Assembly (NCBI GenBank): GCA_965219495.1
Contig: OZ244777.1
Span: 3,162,001 to 3,226,000 of the forward strand
Reading direction: 5' to 3'
Source: CAZPXZ01 sp965219495
GTDB lineage: Bacteria > Pseudomonadota > Alphaproteobacteria > Rhodobacterales > CAZPXZ01
DNA: 64,000 nucleotides
The stretch's first letter is position 1. Every line of letters begins with the position of its first letter. Below the pieces are notes generated by a model. It was given only the letters and a program-made list of their open reading frames with translations. It ran no database searches and was not told where the DNA came from. Positions 34,760-44,178 of this stretch are shown here, piece after piece. Position numbers and translations under genes: made by a program.

Positions 34760-37738
34760 ATGGACATCGAAACACCAGCAGAAAAGTTGAATGGCGGAAA
34801 CGCGGGAATGGCGCGGACCTCTTTCCTGGACGGCGCCAACGCCGCCTTCGTGGAAGAGCTCTACGCACGCTACGCGGAGAGTCCCGACAGTGTCGCCAAG
34901 AGCTGGCGGGATTATTTCCGGACCCTGGACGATGCGCCGGGAGCTGCGCAGGCCGCTTCGGCGGGACCGCCCTGGAAGCGCCCGAATTGGCCGGCTGTCG
35001 ACAGGACGGAACTGGTTGCCGCGCTCGACGGAGACTGGAGCGGAATTCCGACGGCCGCCGAACTGGATGGCAAGATACGGCGTCGGACGATGGAGTCGGG
35101 GGCGCCTGTCGAAGACGGCCAGGTGCGAAGGCAGACGCTCGATTCAATCCGTGCATTGATGTTGATCCGCGCGTTTCGTTTTCGCGGCCATTTGATCGCG
35201 GATCTCGACCCGCTGGGTTTGGCGGTCCGCGAGCCGCACCCCGCGCTCGAGCCGTCCCACTACGGGTTCGGCGGCGAAGACTTGGACCGGGAGATCTTTC
35301 TCGACAACGTGCTGGGGCTGGAGAGCGCCACGCTGCGGCAGATCCTGGAACTGGTGCGGCGGACATATTGCGGAACTTTCGCCTTGCAGTACATGCATAT
35401 TCCGAGCCCGGAGGCGAGCGCCTGGCTGAAGGAACGAATTGAAGGGTACGGCAAGGAAGTGCGGTTCACCCAACGGGGGCGGAAGGCGATTCTTCACAAG
35501 CTGGTCGAAACGGAAGGGTTCGAGAATTTCCTGGGCCGGAAATACACGGGGACCAAGCGCTTCGGACTGGACGGCGCCGAGTCTCTCGTGCCGGCGATGG
35601 AGCAGATCATCAAGCGCGGTGGTTCGCTCGGCGTCGAAGAGATCGTGATCGGTATGCCCCATCGGGGGCGGCTCAATGTTCTGGCCAACGTGATGGGCAA
35701 GTCCTACCAGGCGATCTTTCACGAATTCCGCGGCGGCTCCTCGACACCGGAAGAGGTAGAGGGCTCGGGCGACGTCAAATACCATCTTGGCTCGTCAGCG
35801 GACCGGGAGTTCGATGGCAACTGGGTGCATCTCTCGCTGTCGGCCAATCCATCGCATTTGGAGGCGGTGGACCCGGTAGTGCTCGGCAAGGCGCGCGCCA
35901 AGCAGGAACAACGTGGCGACGAAGCGCGTACCCGCGTCCTTCCGGTTCTGTTGCATGGCGATGCCGCGTTTGCCGGACAAGGGGTCGTGGCGGAGTGCTT
36001 TGGGCTTTCGGGACTGCGCGGCCATCGCACCGGCGGCGCCATTCATATCGTGGTGAACAACCAGATCGGCTTCACGACGTCGCCGCATAATTCGCGTTCA
36101 TCGCCATATCCCTCGGACATTGCGCTGATGGTTGATTGCCCGATATTTCATGTGAACGGGGACGATCCGGAAGCAGTGGTGCACGCGGCGAAGGTGGCCA
36201 CGGAGTACCGCCAGTATTTCGGCCGTGACGTCGTCATCGACATCTTCTGCTATCGGCGGTTCGGCCATAACGAGGGTGACGAGCCGATGTTCACGCAGCC
36301 GCTCATGTACCGGAAAATCCGCCGACGGCCAACGACACTGAGCGTTTACGCCGACCGGCTTGTGGAAGAGGGCGTGATCGGTCCTGGGGAACTCGAGGAG
36401 TCCAAGCAGGCTTTCATGTCTGAACTCGAAGAAGCCTTCGAAGCCAGCGCATCCTACCGGCCGAACAAGGCAGATTGGCTGGATGGACGTTGGTCCGCAA
36501 TCGGCAAGCATGGCGGCGTTTACCAGCGTGGCAATACGGGAGTCGAGAAAAAGACGCTGCGCAGGATCGGCCGGGGGCTGGGAAAGGTCCCGGAGACGTT
36601 CAAACTGCACAAGACCGTGGCCCGGGTGTATGCAGCGCGGCGGAAGGCGGCGGAATCTGGCGAGGGGGTCGACTGGGCGACCGCAGAAGCCCTGGCCTTC
36701 GGAAGCCTGCTCCTGGAGGGTACGCGGGTGCGCCTTTCCGGTCAGGACTGTACCCGCGGGACGTTCTCCCAACGCCACGCGGGGGTGATCGACCAGGAAA
36801 ATGAACAGCGCTACTTGCCGCTCAACCACCTCTCCGAGGACCAGGCGAAAATGGATGTTGTGGACTCGATGCTTTCCGAATTTGCAGTGCTCGGGTTCGA
36901 GTACGGATATTCGCTTGCGGAGCCTGACGGGTTGACCATTTGGGAAGCGCAATTCGGGGATTTTGCGAACGGCGCCCAGATCATGTTCGACCAGTTCATC
37001 AGTTCGGGCGAGCGCAAGTGGCTGAGAATGTCGGGCTTGGTGATGTTGCTTCCGCATGGTTTCGAAGGCCAGGGGCCGGAACATTCTTCTGCCCGGCTGG
37101 AGCGGTTCCTTCAACTCTCCGCGGAAAACAACTGGATCGTGGCAAACTGCACGACTCCAGCGAATTACTTTCATATCTTGCGCCGGCAATGCAAGCGGAG
37201 CTTCCGAAAGCCGCTGGTCCTGATGACGCCAAAGTCGCTTCTGCGGCATCGGAAGTGCGTTTCCAAAATCGCGGAAATGGCGAATGGAACGAGTTTCCAC
37301 AGGCTGCTCTGGGATGACGCGCAGATCGGAAACCAGACGGACGCGACGTTGCGTCCGGATGACGAGATCCGCCGCGTCGTGCTCTGCTCGGGGAAAGTCT
37401 ATTTCGATCTCCTCGAAGAGAAGGAACGCGCAGGCATCGATGACGTCTACGTCATGCGGCTCGAGCAGTTGTATCCGTTTCCGGCGATATCGCTACTGAA
37501 CGAAATGTCGCGATTCCCGAAAGCCGAAACGGTTTGGTGCCAGGAAGAGCCCAAAAACCAGGGCGCCTGGACATTCGTCGAACCAACGCTCGAATGGCTG
37601 CTGGACCGAATCGGTGGAAAGCATGTCCGGCTGCGCTATGTCGGGCGCCATACGGCCGCGTCTCCCGCGACGGGTATCGGAACGCGGCATGCACGGGAGC
37701 AGGGGGCGCTGGTCGAAGAAGCGCTCAGCGTCGGTTAG
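34760..37738 (+). CDS. sucA: 2-oxoglutarate dehydrogenase E1 component
   Basis: A 992-residue thiamine-diphosphate enzyme. The N-terminus (FLDGANAAFVEELYARYAES...SWRDYF) is the typical E1o start for binding E2. GMPHRGRLNVLANVMGK, VLLHGDAAFAGQGVVAECF and VVNNQIGFTTSP are cofactor and active-site segments; the C-terminal third has LLPHGFEGQGPEHSSARLERFLQ. ATG at 34760, 70 bp after sucD. It decarboxylates 2-oxoglutarate and loads the lipoyl group of SucB. Confidence 0.95.
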   Translation: MDIETPAEKLNGGNAGMARTSFLDGANAAFVEELYARYAESPDSVAKSWRDYFRTLDDAPGAAQAASAGPPWKRPNWPAVDRTELVAALDGDWSGIPTAAELDGKIRRRTMESGAPVEDGQVRRQTLDSIRALMLIRAFRFRGHLIADLDPLGLAVREPHPALEPSHYGFGGEDLDREIFLDNVLGLESATLRQILELVRRTYCGTFALQYMHIPSPEASAWLKERIEGYGKEVRFTQRGRKAILHKLVETEGFENFLGRKYTGTKRFGLDGAESLVPAMEQIIKRGGSLGVEEIVIGMPHRGRLNVLANVMGKSYQAIFHEFRGGSSTPEEVEGSGDVKYHLGSSADREFDGNWVHLSLSANPSHLEAVDPVVLGKARAKQEQRGDEARTRVLPVLLHGDAAFAGQGVVAECFGLSGLRGHRTGGAIHIVVNNQIGFTTSPHNSRSSPYPSDIALMVDCPIFHVNGDDPEAVVHAAKVATEYRQYFGRDVVIDIFCYRRFGHNEGDEPMFTQPLMYRKIRRRPTTLSVYADRLVEEGVIGPGELEESKQAFMSELEEAFEASASYRPNKADWLDGRWSAIGKHGGVYQRGNTGVEKKTLRRIGRGLGKVPETFKLHKTVARVYAARRKAAESGEGVDWATAEALAFGSLLLEGTRVRLSGQDCTRGTFSQRHAGVIDQENEQRYLPLNHLSEDQAKMDVVDSMLSEFAVLGFEYGYSLAEPDGLTIWEAQFGDFANGAQIMFDQFISSGERKWLRMSGLVMLLPHGFEGQGPEHSSARLERFLQLSAENNWIVANCTTPANYFHILRRQCKRSFRKPLVLMTPKSLLRHRKCVSKIAEMANGTSFHRLLWDDAQIGNQTDATLRPDDEIRRVVLCSGKVYFDLLEEKERAGIDDVYVMRLEQLYPFPAISLLNEMSRFPKAETVWCQEEPKNQGAWTFVEPTLEWLLDRIGGKHVRLRYVGRHTAASPATGIGTRHAREQGALVEEALSVG

Positions 37739-37755
37739 TCAGGAGGAGAGGCGGT

Positions 37756-38928
37756 ATGAGCATCGAAGTGCGAGTTCCGGCGCTCGGCGAGTCCGTTACC
37801 GAGGCAACGGTCGGCGCTTGGCTCAAGAAACCGGGCGATGCCGTCAAGGACGGCGAAGTGTTGTGCGAACTGGAAACGGACAAAGTGAACCTGGAAGTGA
37901 CGGCGCCTGCATCGGGAGTGCTGGGCGAGGTTCAGGCGCAGGAGGGAGCCACGGTTGCGCCCGCTTCGGTGCTTGCGGTGGTCGTGGAAGGCGCCGTGCC
38001 GGCTGCGAAGGTTGATGCGGCGCCGAAAGCAGAGGAGACCGCTCCAGAGGCTTCGGCGGAGAAGGCGCTTTCCGGCGACATCGAGCATTCGCCCGCCGCC
38101 AGGAAGATATTGGCCGAAAAGGGCATTGATCCGGCTTCTCTGGAAGGCACCGGCCGGGGCGGTCGCGTCACCAAGGCCGACGCCCTCGCGGCGGCGCCTC
38201 CCGCGGCGCCGCCTGCGGGAGTTTCGGAGGGCCGCGAGAATCGTGTTGCGATGACCCGGTTGCGGCAGACGATCGCCCGGCGCCTGAAACAAGCGCAGGA
38301 AACCGCGGCGATTCTCACGACGTTCAACGAAGTGGACATGTCGGCGGTGATCGCCATGCGGGCCTCGCACAAGGAGGCGTTCGAGCGAAAGCACGGCGTG
38401 CGGCTTGGATTCATGGGGTTCTTCGTCCAGGCCTGTGTGCATGCCCTTCGCGAGATCCCGGCCGTCAACGCCGAGATCGACGGCACCGACATCGTGTATC
38501 GGGATTACTGCCATGTCGGTGTTGCGGTCGGCACGCCGAGCGGGCTGGTGGTGCCCGTGGTTCGCAACGCGGAGCGACTCGGCTTCGCGGACATCGAGCG
38601 GACGATCGCGGATTTGGGGAACCGGGCGCGCGAAGGATCCCTGGAAGTGTCGGAACTTGCGGGCGGAACGTTCACCATTACCAACGGGGGCGTCTACGGA
38701 TCCCTGATGTCGACGCCGATCCTGAACCCGCCCCAGTCGGGAATCCTCGGCATGCACAAGATCCAGGAACGGCCGATTGCGGCGGGTGGCGAGGTGGTTG
38801 TTCGCCCCATGATGTACCTGGCGTTGTCCTACGATCACCGCATCGTGGACGGCCGCGAGGCAGTTACGTTCCTGGTTCGCGTGAAGGAGGGAATCGAGGA
38901 TCCCTCCCGGCTGCTTCTCGATCTCTGA
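37756..38928 (+). CDS. sucB: Dihydrolipoyl succinyltransferase (E2)
   Basis: A 390-residue protein with one lipoyl domain (modified Lys43 in ETDKVNLEV), an Ala/Pro-rich linker, a peripheral-subunit-binding domain (HSPAARKILAEKG...GRGGRVTKAD, about 110-150) and the acyltransferase domain ending with the catalytic YDHRIVDGREAVTFL. A strong AGGAGGAG ribosome site precedes the ATG. Core of the 2-oxoglutarate dehydrogenase complex. Confidence 0.95.
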   Translation: MSIEVRVPALGESVTEATVGAWLKKPGDAVKDGEVLCELETDKVNLEVTAPASGVLGEVQAQEGATVAPASVLAVVVEGAVPAAKVDAAPKAEETAPEASAEKALSGDIEHSPAARKILAEKGIDPASLEGTGRGGRVTKADALAAAPPAAPPAGVSEGRENRVAMTRLRQTIARRLKQAQETAAILTTFNEVDMSAVIAMRASHKEAFERKHGVRLGFMGFFVQACVHALREIPAVNAEIDGTDIVYRDYCHVGVAVGTPSGLVVPVVRNAERLGFADIERTIADLGNRAREGSLEVSELAGGTFTITNGGVYGSLMSTPILNPPQSGILGMHKIQERPIAAGGEVVVRPMMYLALSYDHRIVDGREAVTFLVRVKEGIEDPSRLLLDL

Positions 38929-38938
38929 GACCCGAACC

Positions 38939-40327
38939 ATGAGCTATGACGTTGCCGTGGTAGGCGGGGGACCGGGTGGATATGTTTGCGCCATCCGGGC
39001 CGCGCAACTCGGTTTTTCGGTGGCGCTAATCGAGAGCCGCGAGACACTTGGCGGAACCTGTCTCAATGTCGGCTGCATTCCCTCCAAGGCCCTCCTGTAT
39101 GCCTCGCACGCATATGAAAGCGCGACCGGGCACCATGCCGAGATGGGCATCAAGACCGGGCGGGTCAGCATCGATCTCGCGAAAATGCACGCATACAAGG
39201 ACGCCCAGGTATCGGAACTGACAGGCGGCGTCGCGTTTCTGCTGAAGAAGAACAAGGTCGCACGGCTAAAAGGGCGGGCGCGGCTGGCAGGTCCCGGGCG
39301 GCTTGAAGTCGCGGATGCAGGCGAGGTTGAGGCGAAGCACATCGTGCTCGCCACGGGTTCGGAACCGGCGTCGCTTCCCGGTGTGGAAGTCGACGAAGAG
39401 CGGATCGTTACTTCCACCGGCGCGCTGGCGCTTTCGCGGGTACCGAAGCGCCTTATCGTCATCGGGGGCGGCGTCATCGGGCTGGAGCTCGGTTCTGTTT
39501 GGGGGCGGCTTGGCGCCGAAGTCACGGTGGTGGAGTTTCTCGACGAGATCGTCCCCGGCATGGACGAGGAAATCGCGAAGACATTTCGCCGTTTCCTGAC
39601 CCGGCAGGGGTTCAAATTCGTGCTGGGCTCAGCGGTCCAGGAAGTACGGCGCCGCCGGAACGCGCTGGACGTCCGGTTCGCTACCCGAAAGGGCGGAGAG
39701 GAGAAAACCGTTTCCGCCGATATCGTGCTGGTCGCGACCGGCCGGCGCCCCAGCACCGAAGGCTTGGGGGCGGAGGACGTGGGGCTGGCCCTGGACGAAT
39801 CGGGCCGGATCCGTGTGGATGCGAACTGGAAATCCTCGGTGGACGGCGTCTACGCCATTGGCGATGTGATCGCGGGTCCGATGCTTGCCCACAAGGCGGA
39901 AGACGAAGGCATCGCGGTGGCGGAAATGCTCGCCGGGCAGAAACCGCATGTGAATCTCGAGCTGGTTCCGTCCGTGATCTATACCGAGCCGGAAGTCGCG
40001 GCCGTCGGCAAGACGGAAGAAGAACTCCAGGGCGAAGGCCGCCTTTACCGGGTCGGGAAGTTCCCTTTCGCTGCCAATGCGCGGGCAAAGTCACGGAGGG
40101 CAAAGGACGGATTCGCGAAATTGCTCGCGGACAAGGCGACGGACCGGATACTTGGCGCACACGTGATCGGGCCGGAGGCCGGAGAACTCATCCACGAGAT
40201 TTGCGTGGCGATGGAATTTGGCGCCGCGGCAGAGGACGTAGCCCGAACATGCCATGCCCATCCAACGTTGTCCGAGGCTGTGCGTGAAGCTGCGCTCGCG
40301 GTCGGAGCGGGCGCAATTCACGGCTGA
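38939..40327 (+). CDS. lpdA: Dihydrolipoyl dehydrogenase (E3)
   Basis: A 462-residue FAD enzyme that reoxidises the lipoyl group. The FAD loop GGGPGGYVCAIRAAQLG is at the start, the redox disulfide Cys41/Cys46 in GGTCLNVGCIPSK, the NAD-binding IGGGVIGLELGSV in the middle and the His-Glu pair HAHPTLSEAVREA near the end. It follows sucB after 10 bp and completes the mdh-sucCD-sucAB-lpd run. Confidence 0.95.
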   Translation: MSYDVAVVGGGPGGYVCAIRAAQLGFSVALIESRETLGGTCLNVGCIPSKALLYASHAYESATGHHAEMGIKTGRVSIDLAKMHAYKDAQVSELTGGVAFLLKKNKVARLKGRARLAGPGRLEVADAGEVEAKHIVLATGSEPASLPGVEVDEERIVTSTGALALSRVPKRLIVIGGGVIGLELGSVWGRLGAEVTVVEFLDEIVPGMDEEIAKTFRRFLTRQGFKFVLGSAVQEVRRRRNALDVRFATRKGGEEKTVSADIVLVATGRRPSTEGLGAEDVGLALDESGRIRVDANWKSSVDGVYAIGDVIAGPMLAHKAEDEGIAVAEMLAGQKPHVNLELVPSVIYTEPEVAAVGKTEEELQGEGRLYRVGKFPFAANARAKSRRAKDGFAKLLADKATDRILGAHVIGPEAGELIHEICVAMEFGAAAEDVARTCHAHPTLSEAVREAALAVGAGAIHG

Positions 40328-40777
40328 GCGCGAAGTTCGATATCATTTGTGTCCCAAGAACAACAATTGCACGCACTTGTTTCTTGCGCCGTAGAATGCG
40401 AGTGGCGTTGCCGCGCCAGCCCGCCAAATATGGACCGGCGAGCATCATCGAAACACATCGACACTTGACTGGACGGGGTGCGCCAATCCGGTGCAGGGAA
40501 TGACATTGCGGAGGTGAGGCCGGAGGAGCGGAAGGGCTAGTGCTGAAGGCCTGTTCCCGAGCGGGGAGGGTTTGCGATTGCGGCCATTGTTTCTCGGCAA
40601 TTCGAATCGGTTCTCAAGTTTCGATGGATCATCGTTCCCTGGCGTGTTATCGAACAGCCAAGACCGCCGGAGGAAGCAACGAAACAAGATCGCGTGAACG
40701 CCCTCTTGGAGCCGCGGCTTTTCTGCGGGCGCAGCAGAAAGAATCCCATTCCGGGATTTCACTTGAATCCCCTGTTC
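40328..40777. other. Gap after lpdA
   Basis: No supported gene. An in-frame GTG at 40694 would extend the next small ORF by 28 codons, but the added part looks non-coding. Confidence 0.4.
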
Positions 40778-40918
40778 ATGTATCGACTCAATAGTGATCG
40801 GGAAGTTGTAGTCGTGAAGCGAATTCGGGGAAGCCGGGAAGCTGGCGTCGCAACAATTATCTTACGGCAGGATCAAACGTTTTTCGTCAATACCGCAATG
40901 TGGATGGACGAGCGATGA
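40778..40918 (+). CDS. Small ORF coupled to an MqsA-like regulator
   Basis: A 46-codon frame (MYRLNSDREVVVVKRIRGSR...) ending in a stop that overlaps the next gene as ATGA. A GTG at 40694 could give a longer form. It has no recognised domain. Coupling to an antitoxin-like DNA-binding protein suggests a toxin or accessory peptide, but the peptide is short and may be a remnant of a longer gene. Confidence 0.4.
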   Translation: MYRLNSDREVVVVKRIRGSREAGVATIILRQDQTFFVNTAMWMDER

Positions 40919-41373
40919 AAATGCATCATTGCAAGGAATGCGGCCTAGACTACATCTATCTGGCGAACGGATTTACCGTTCACGACACGCAATATGGGAA
41001 AGGAATTTCAATCACGGATGCCGACGTTCTTCATGGGGCCATCGGCAGGATGATTGTAACGAGTCCGCACATCATGCGCGGCCAAGAAGTGCGCTTCTCG
41101 CGTTCAATGCTTGATCTCACACAATTTGGAATGGGAGAGGTTCTGGGTGTATCGAGGGCGACGATTGCGCGCTGGGAAGGCAGTCCCAATGAGAAAATTA
41201 CGGCTCCCAGCGCCGAACGAACGCTGCGCTTGTTCTTTGCGCTCAAGCTTCAGGGACATGAGTTGGTTCTTGAAATCTGCGAATTGCTGACTGAAATCGA
41301 TGAGCTCGAATTCCGGCTTTCCGTCTTCGAACGGCAGGAGAAACAGGGAACCCGGATGCAGAAGGCGGCATAA
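40915..41373 (+). CDS. MqsA-like antitoxin/regulator: Cys-pair N-domain plus helix-turn-helix
   Basis: A 152-residue protein. The N-terminus has CKECGLDYIYLANGF, a single C-x2-C pair; MqsA-type zinc domains usually have two pairs, so zinc binding is uncertain. Residues about 60-105 form an XRE-type helix-turn-helix of the MqsA kind (GQEVRFSRSMLDLTQFGMGE, VLGVSRATIARWEG). The C-terminal helix is charged. ATG at 40915 couples to the upstream small ORF. Probably autoregulates the pair. Confidence 0.7.
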   Translation: MKMHHCKECGLDYIYLANGFTVHDTQYGKGISITDADVLHGAIGRMIVTSPHIMRGQEVRFSRSMLDLTQFGMGEVLGVSRATIARWEGSPNEKITAPSAERTLRLFFALKLQGHELVLEICELLTEIDELEFRLSVFERQEKQGTRMQKAA

Positions 41374-41415
41374 GAGTATTCTAGGTCAAGACGGCACGAG
41401 TGTTCGCGGAGATAT

Positions 41416-41442
41416 CTACCCGTATCGCGATACGGCGGGTAG
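41416..41442. other. Palindromic hairpin between convergent genes
   Basis: CTACCCG (41416-41422) and CGGGTAG (41436-41442) enclose the perfect palindrome CGTATCGCGATACG (41421-41434). It lies between the regulator gene and the end of mlaF on the other strand. It could be a bidirectional terminator (no T-run) or a protein-binding site. Confidence 0.5.
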
Positions 41443-41498
41443 TGGAGTTCGCCATGCCCGCCTCAGCGGGTAGGGAAGGGCTGCGCGGTGCAGTCGAG

Positions 41499-42278
41499 TT
41501 AGCGAAGCGTGGCGATCGGGCCTTTCGCGTCCCCGGAAACGAACTGTTCCACGTGCGGATTTCCACTTTTTCTCAGATGCTGAACGGGGCCGTTCCATTG
41601 CACACGGCCATCATAGAGCATGGCGGCGCGGTCCCCGATGATTTCGGCGCATGTGAGATCGTGGGTTATGGTCAGCGCAGTGGCCCCGGACTCGGTTACA
41701 AGGCGGCGTATCAGCGCGCTGACGACCTTCGCCAGAATCGGATCGAGACCGGCGGTCGGTTCGTCGAAAAACAGGATTTCCGGGTTTGCAGCAATGGCGC
41801 GTGCCAGGCCGGCCCGCTTTTGCATGCCGCCGGAGAGTTCCGCCGGCAGGAGATCGGCGGCCTGCTCGTCGAGTCCAACCCGGCGCATCCGGTCGATGGC
41901 GATTTCACGAGCCTCCTTCTTCGGCGTGCCGGAATGCAGCAGGCGAAAAGCGACGTTCTTCCAGACCGGCAAGCTGTCGAAGAGCGCCGCTCCCTGAAAG
42001 AGCATTCCCGATCGGGCGCGAAGCGACTCGATCTGCCGGCGGCCGTGTAAGCAGCCGTCCACATGAATGCGACCGGAATCCGCTTGCAAAAGCCCGAGGA
42101 CGCATTTTACCGTAACGCTCTTGCCGCAACCCGAAGGTCCGATCACCACCACGGAATCGCCGCGTGGAACGTCGAGATTCAAGCCTCTGAGCACATGGTT
42201 CGAGCCGAAGCTCTTCTCCAACCCGGAGATTTGAATTCTCGGATGGTCCGATGCCGCCAAGTCAGGATGATTCGTCAT
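41499..42278 (-). CDS. mlaF: MlaF-like ABC ATPase
   Basis: A 259-residue ATPase of the phospholipid-trafficking MlaFEDB type. Walker A GPSGCGKSVT, signature LSGGMQKR, Walker B ILFFDEPTAGLDP and the switch His in TITHD are present. The typical Mla-family stretch GMLFQGAALFDSLPVWKNVAF is also seen. ATG at 42278 overlaps mlaE by 4 bp. mlaD, which often follows in this order, is not in the window. Confidence 0.9.
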   Translation of the reverse strand: MTNHPDLAASDHPRIQISGLEKSFGSNHVLRGLNLDVPRGDSVVVIGPSGCGKSVTVKCVLGLLQADSGRIHVDGCLHGRRQIESLRARSGMLFQGAALFDSLPVWKNVAFRLLHSGTPKKEAREIAIDRMRRVGLDEQAADLLPAELSGGMQKRAGLARAIAANPEILFFDEPTAGLDPILAKVVSALIRRLVTESGATALTITHDLTCAEIIGDRAAMLYDGRVQWNGPVQHLRKSGNPHVEQFVSGDAKGPIATLR

Positions 42279-43066
42279 GTGCCGGCAGGAAAGAAGAGTT
42301 CCGTGAGCAGGTAGTTGGCGGCCAATATCAGAACACTTGAGGAAACCACCGCGTTGGTTGTCGCGCGTCCGACACCTTGTGCGCCGCCGGCCGAATGGAA
42401 ACCGTGATAGCAGCCCATCAGCGCGATCAGGAACCCGAAGATCGCCGCCTTGACGAGACCGGAAATCACGTCGTTTGCGGTCAGGAATTCCATGGTGCTT
42501 TGGATATAGCTCTGGGATTGGAATCCAAGGCGCTCGACACCTACGAGCAAGCCGCCAGCGACACCGAGGGAATCCGCCACTCCGATCAGCACCGGCATGG
42601 CCAGCGTTGCGGCAATGAGCCTCGGGGCGACGAGATAGCGCATCGGATCTGTGGACAGCGTTTCCAGGGCGTCCAACTGCTCGGTCACGCGCATGGTGCC
42701 GAGTTCCGCCGCAATCGCGGCGCCAACGCGCCCGGCAACCATCAGTCCTCCGATGACCGGTCCGAGTTCGCGGGTAATTCCAATGGCGACGATGGAAGCG
42801 ACCGCGCTCTCGGCGTTGAGCCTCGATCCGCCGACATAAATCTGGAGCGCCAGCACGGCCCCCGTGAAAATCGCGGTCAGTCCGACCACCGGCAGCGAGT
42901 AGTATCCGATTGACAGAAGCTGGCGCGCGATTTCGCCGGGGTAGAAAGGCGGCTGAAAGCAACGAAACAGTCCCTTGCCACCGAAAATCGCGACCCGTCC
43001 CGTAGCTTGGGCGAATTCGAGAATCGAGGCGCCGATCACCCGGCAGATTTCGAGAATTAGTCTCAT
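42275..43066 (-). CDS. mlaE: MlaE-like permease
   Basis: A 263-residue inner-membrane permease with the MlaE pattern: an amphipathic N-terminus, LLSIGYYSLPVVGLTAIFTG, LGPVIGGLMVAGRVGAAIAAELGTMRVTEQIDAL-like sequence (here EQLDALETL), and several helices to the end. It overlaps alr and mlaF by 4 bp each. With MlaF it would move phospholipid between the membranes; the MCE protein partner must lie elsewhere. Confidence 0.92.
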   Translation of the reverse strand: MRLILEICRVIGASILEFAQATGRVAIFGGKGLFRCFQPPFYPGEIARQLLSIGYYSLPVVGLTAIFTGAVLALQIYVGGSRLNAESAVASIVAIGITRELGPVIGGLMVAGRVGAAIAAELGTMRVTEQLDALETLSTDPMRYLVAPRLIAATLAMPVLIGVADSLGVAGGLLVGVERLGFQSQSYIQSTMEFLTANDVISGLVKAAIFGFLIALMGCYHGFHSAGGAQGVGRATTNAVVSSSVLILAANYLLTELFFPAGT

Positions 43067-44178
43067 GTCTCTTTCCGATTGTTCGAAGCCCGCCCAATGT
43101 AGCGTCGTTCATATCTTCCGCGAAGGCAGGTCAGCACCTCGTTCGGGATGGTTCCCGCCAATTCGGCTATTTCGTTGACACCGGTTTTGGTTCCCAGCAA
43201 TTCGACCGCTTCGCCAAGCGCCACGCCTGGCACATCGGTAACGTCAAGAGTGATCAGGTCCATATTCACCCTTCCGACGAATGGCACGATCTGATCGCGA
43301 ATCCGCGCCCTTCCGCCCTCGGTCAGTCGGCGAAAGACTCCGTCTGAATATCCGATCGGGATCGTGGCGATCGTGCTGGGGCGCTCCGCCTCCCAGGTGG
43401 CGCCGTATCCTACGGTTTCCCCTTTCTTGATGTTCCGGACTTGCAGAATGGGAGCCTCCAGCCGCACGACGGGGAGGGCGTCGGCGAAAGGCAGGCCGCC
43501 ATAGAGCCCGATACCCGGCCGTACAAGTTCGTAAGCGAAGCGAGATCCAAGGAGAATTCCGCCAGTCGACGACAAACTTTTCAGCGCCGAAGGGAAGAGG
43601 CGAATGAGGCTCGGCAGTATCTGATCGAATCTGTCCGCTTGCTCGTCGTTCATGGGATCGCCCGGCGGATCGGCGCACGCCAGGTGCGAAAGAACAAGTC
43701 GGACATCCAGCAAGCGGATGCGCTCGTCGGAGTCGAAGAGATCCGGCAACTCCGTCGCCGATAGACCCAGGCGGTTCATGCCGGTATCGATGTGCAGGGC
43801 ACAGGTAACCGGAGTACTTGTGCCCGAGGCGAATTGGATTGCGTTCATTACCTGCCGTCCGGTGCAGAGAACCGGCAAGAGGCCATGTTTCCTGAAAACC
43901 GGGAATTCTGCTTCGCTGGCGCCGTTCAAGACATAGATCGCCGGTTCTTTCCCCAGGGCCTCTCGGAGTTCGAGACCCTCCTCCGTGGTGGCGACGAAAA
44001 AAATCCGGGCGCCGGCGAGCTGAAGTATCGGAGCGACTTCGCGTGCGCCAAGCCCGTATGCGTTCGCTTTACAGACCGCGGAGCATTCCGCAGCGGGCGC
44101 CAGTTTCGCCAGTGCGTGCCAATTGTCGGCGATTGCCCGGAGGTCGACCGTGAGCCGGGGCCGATGGCCCGTTATCAT
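43063..44178 (-). CDS. alr: Alanine racemase
   Basis: A 371-residue PLP enzyme making D-alanine for peptidoglycan. PLP-binding Lys37 is in AVCKANAYGLG; the second catalytic Tyr is in TVGYGATW. HIDTGMNRLGL and RVNMDLITLDVTDV are also typical. ATG at 44178 overlaps the dnaB stop as ATGA. The order rplI-dnaB-alr is common in proteobacteria. Confidence 0.94.
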   Translation of the reverse strand: MITGHRPRLTVDLRAIADNWHALAKLAPAAECSAVCKANAYGLGAREVAPILQLAGARIFFVATTEEGLELREALGKEPAIYVLNGASEAEFPVFRKHGLLPVLCTGRQVMNAIQFASGTSTPVTCALHIDTGMNRLGLSATELPDLFDSDERIRLLDVRLVLSHLACADPPGDPMNDEQADRFDQILPSLIRLFPSALKSLSSTGGILLGSRFAYELVRPGIGLYGGLPFADALPVVRLEAPILQVRNIKKGETVGYGATWEAERPSTIATIPIGYSDGVFRRLTEGGRARIRDQIVPFVGRVNMDLITLDVTDVPGVALGEAVELLGTKTGVNEIAELAGTIPNEVLTCLRGRYERRYIGRASNNRKET

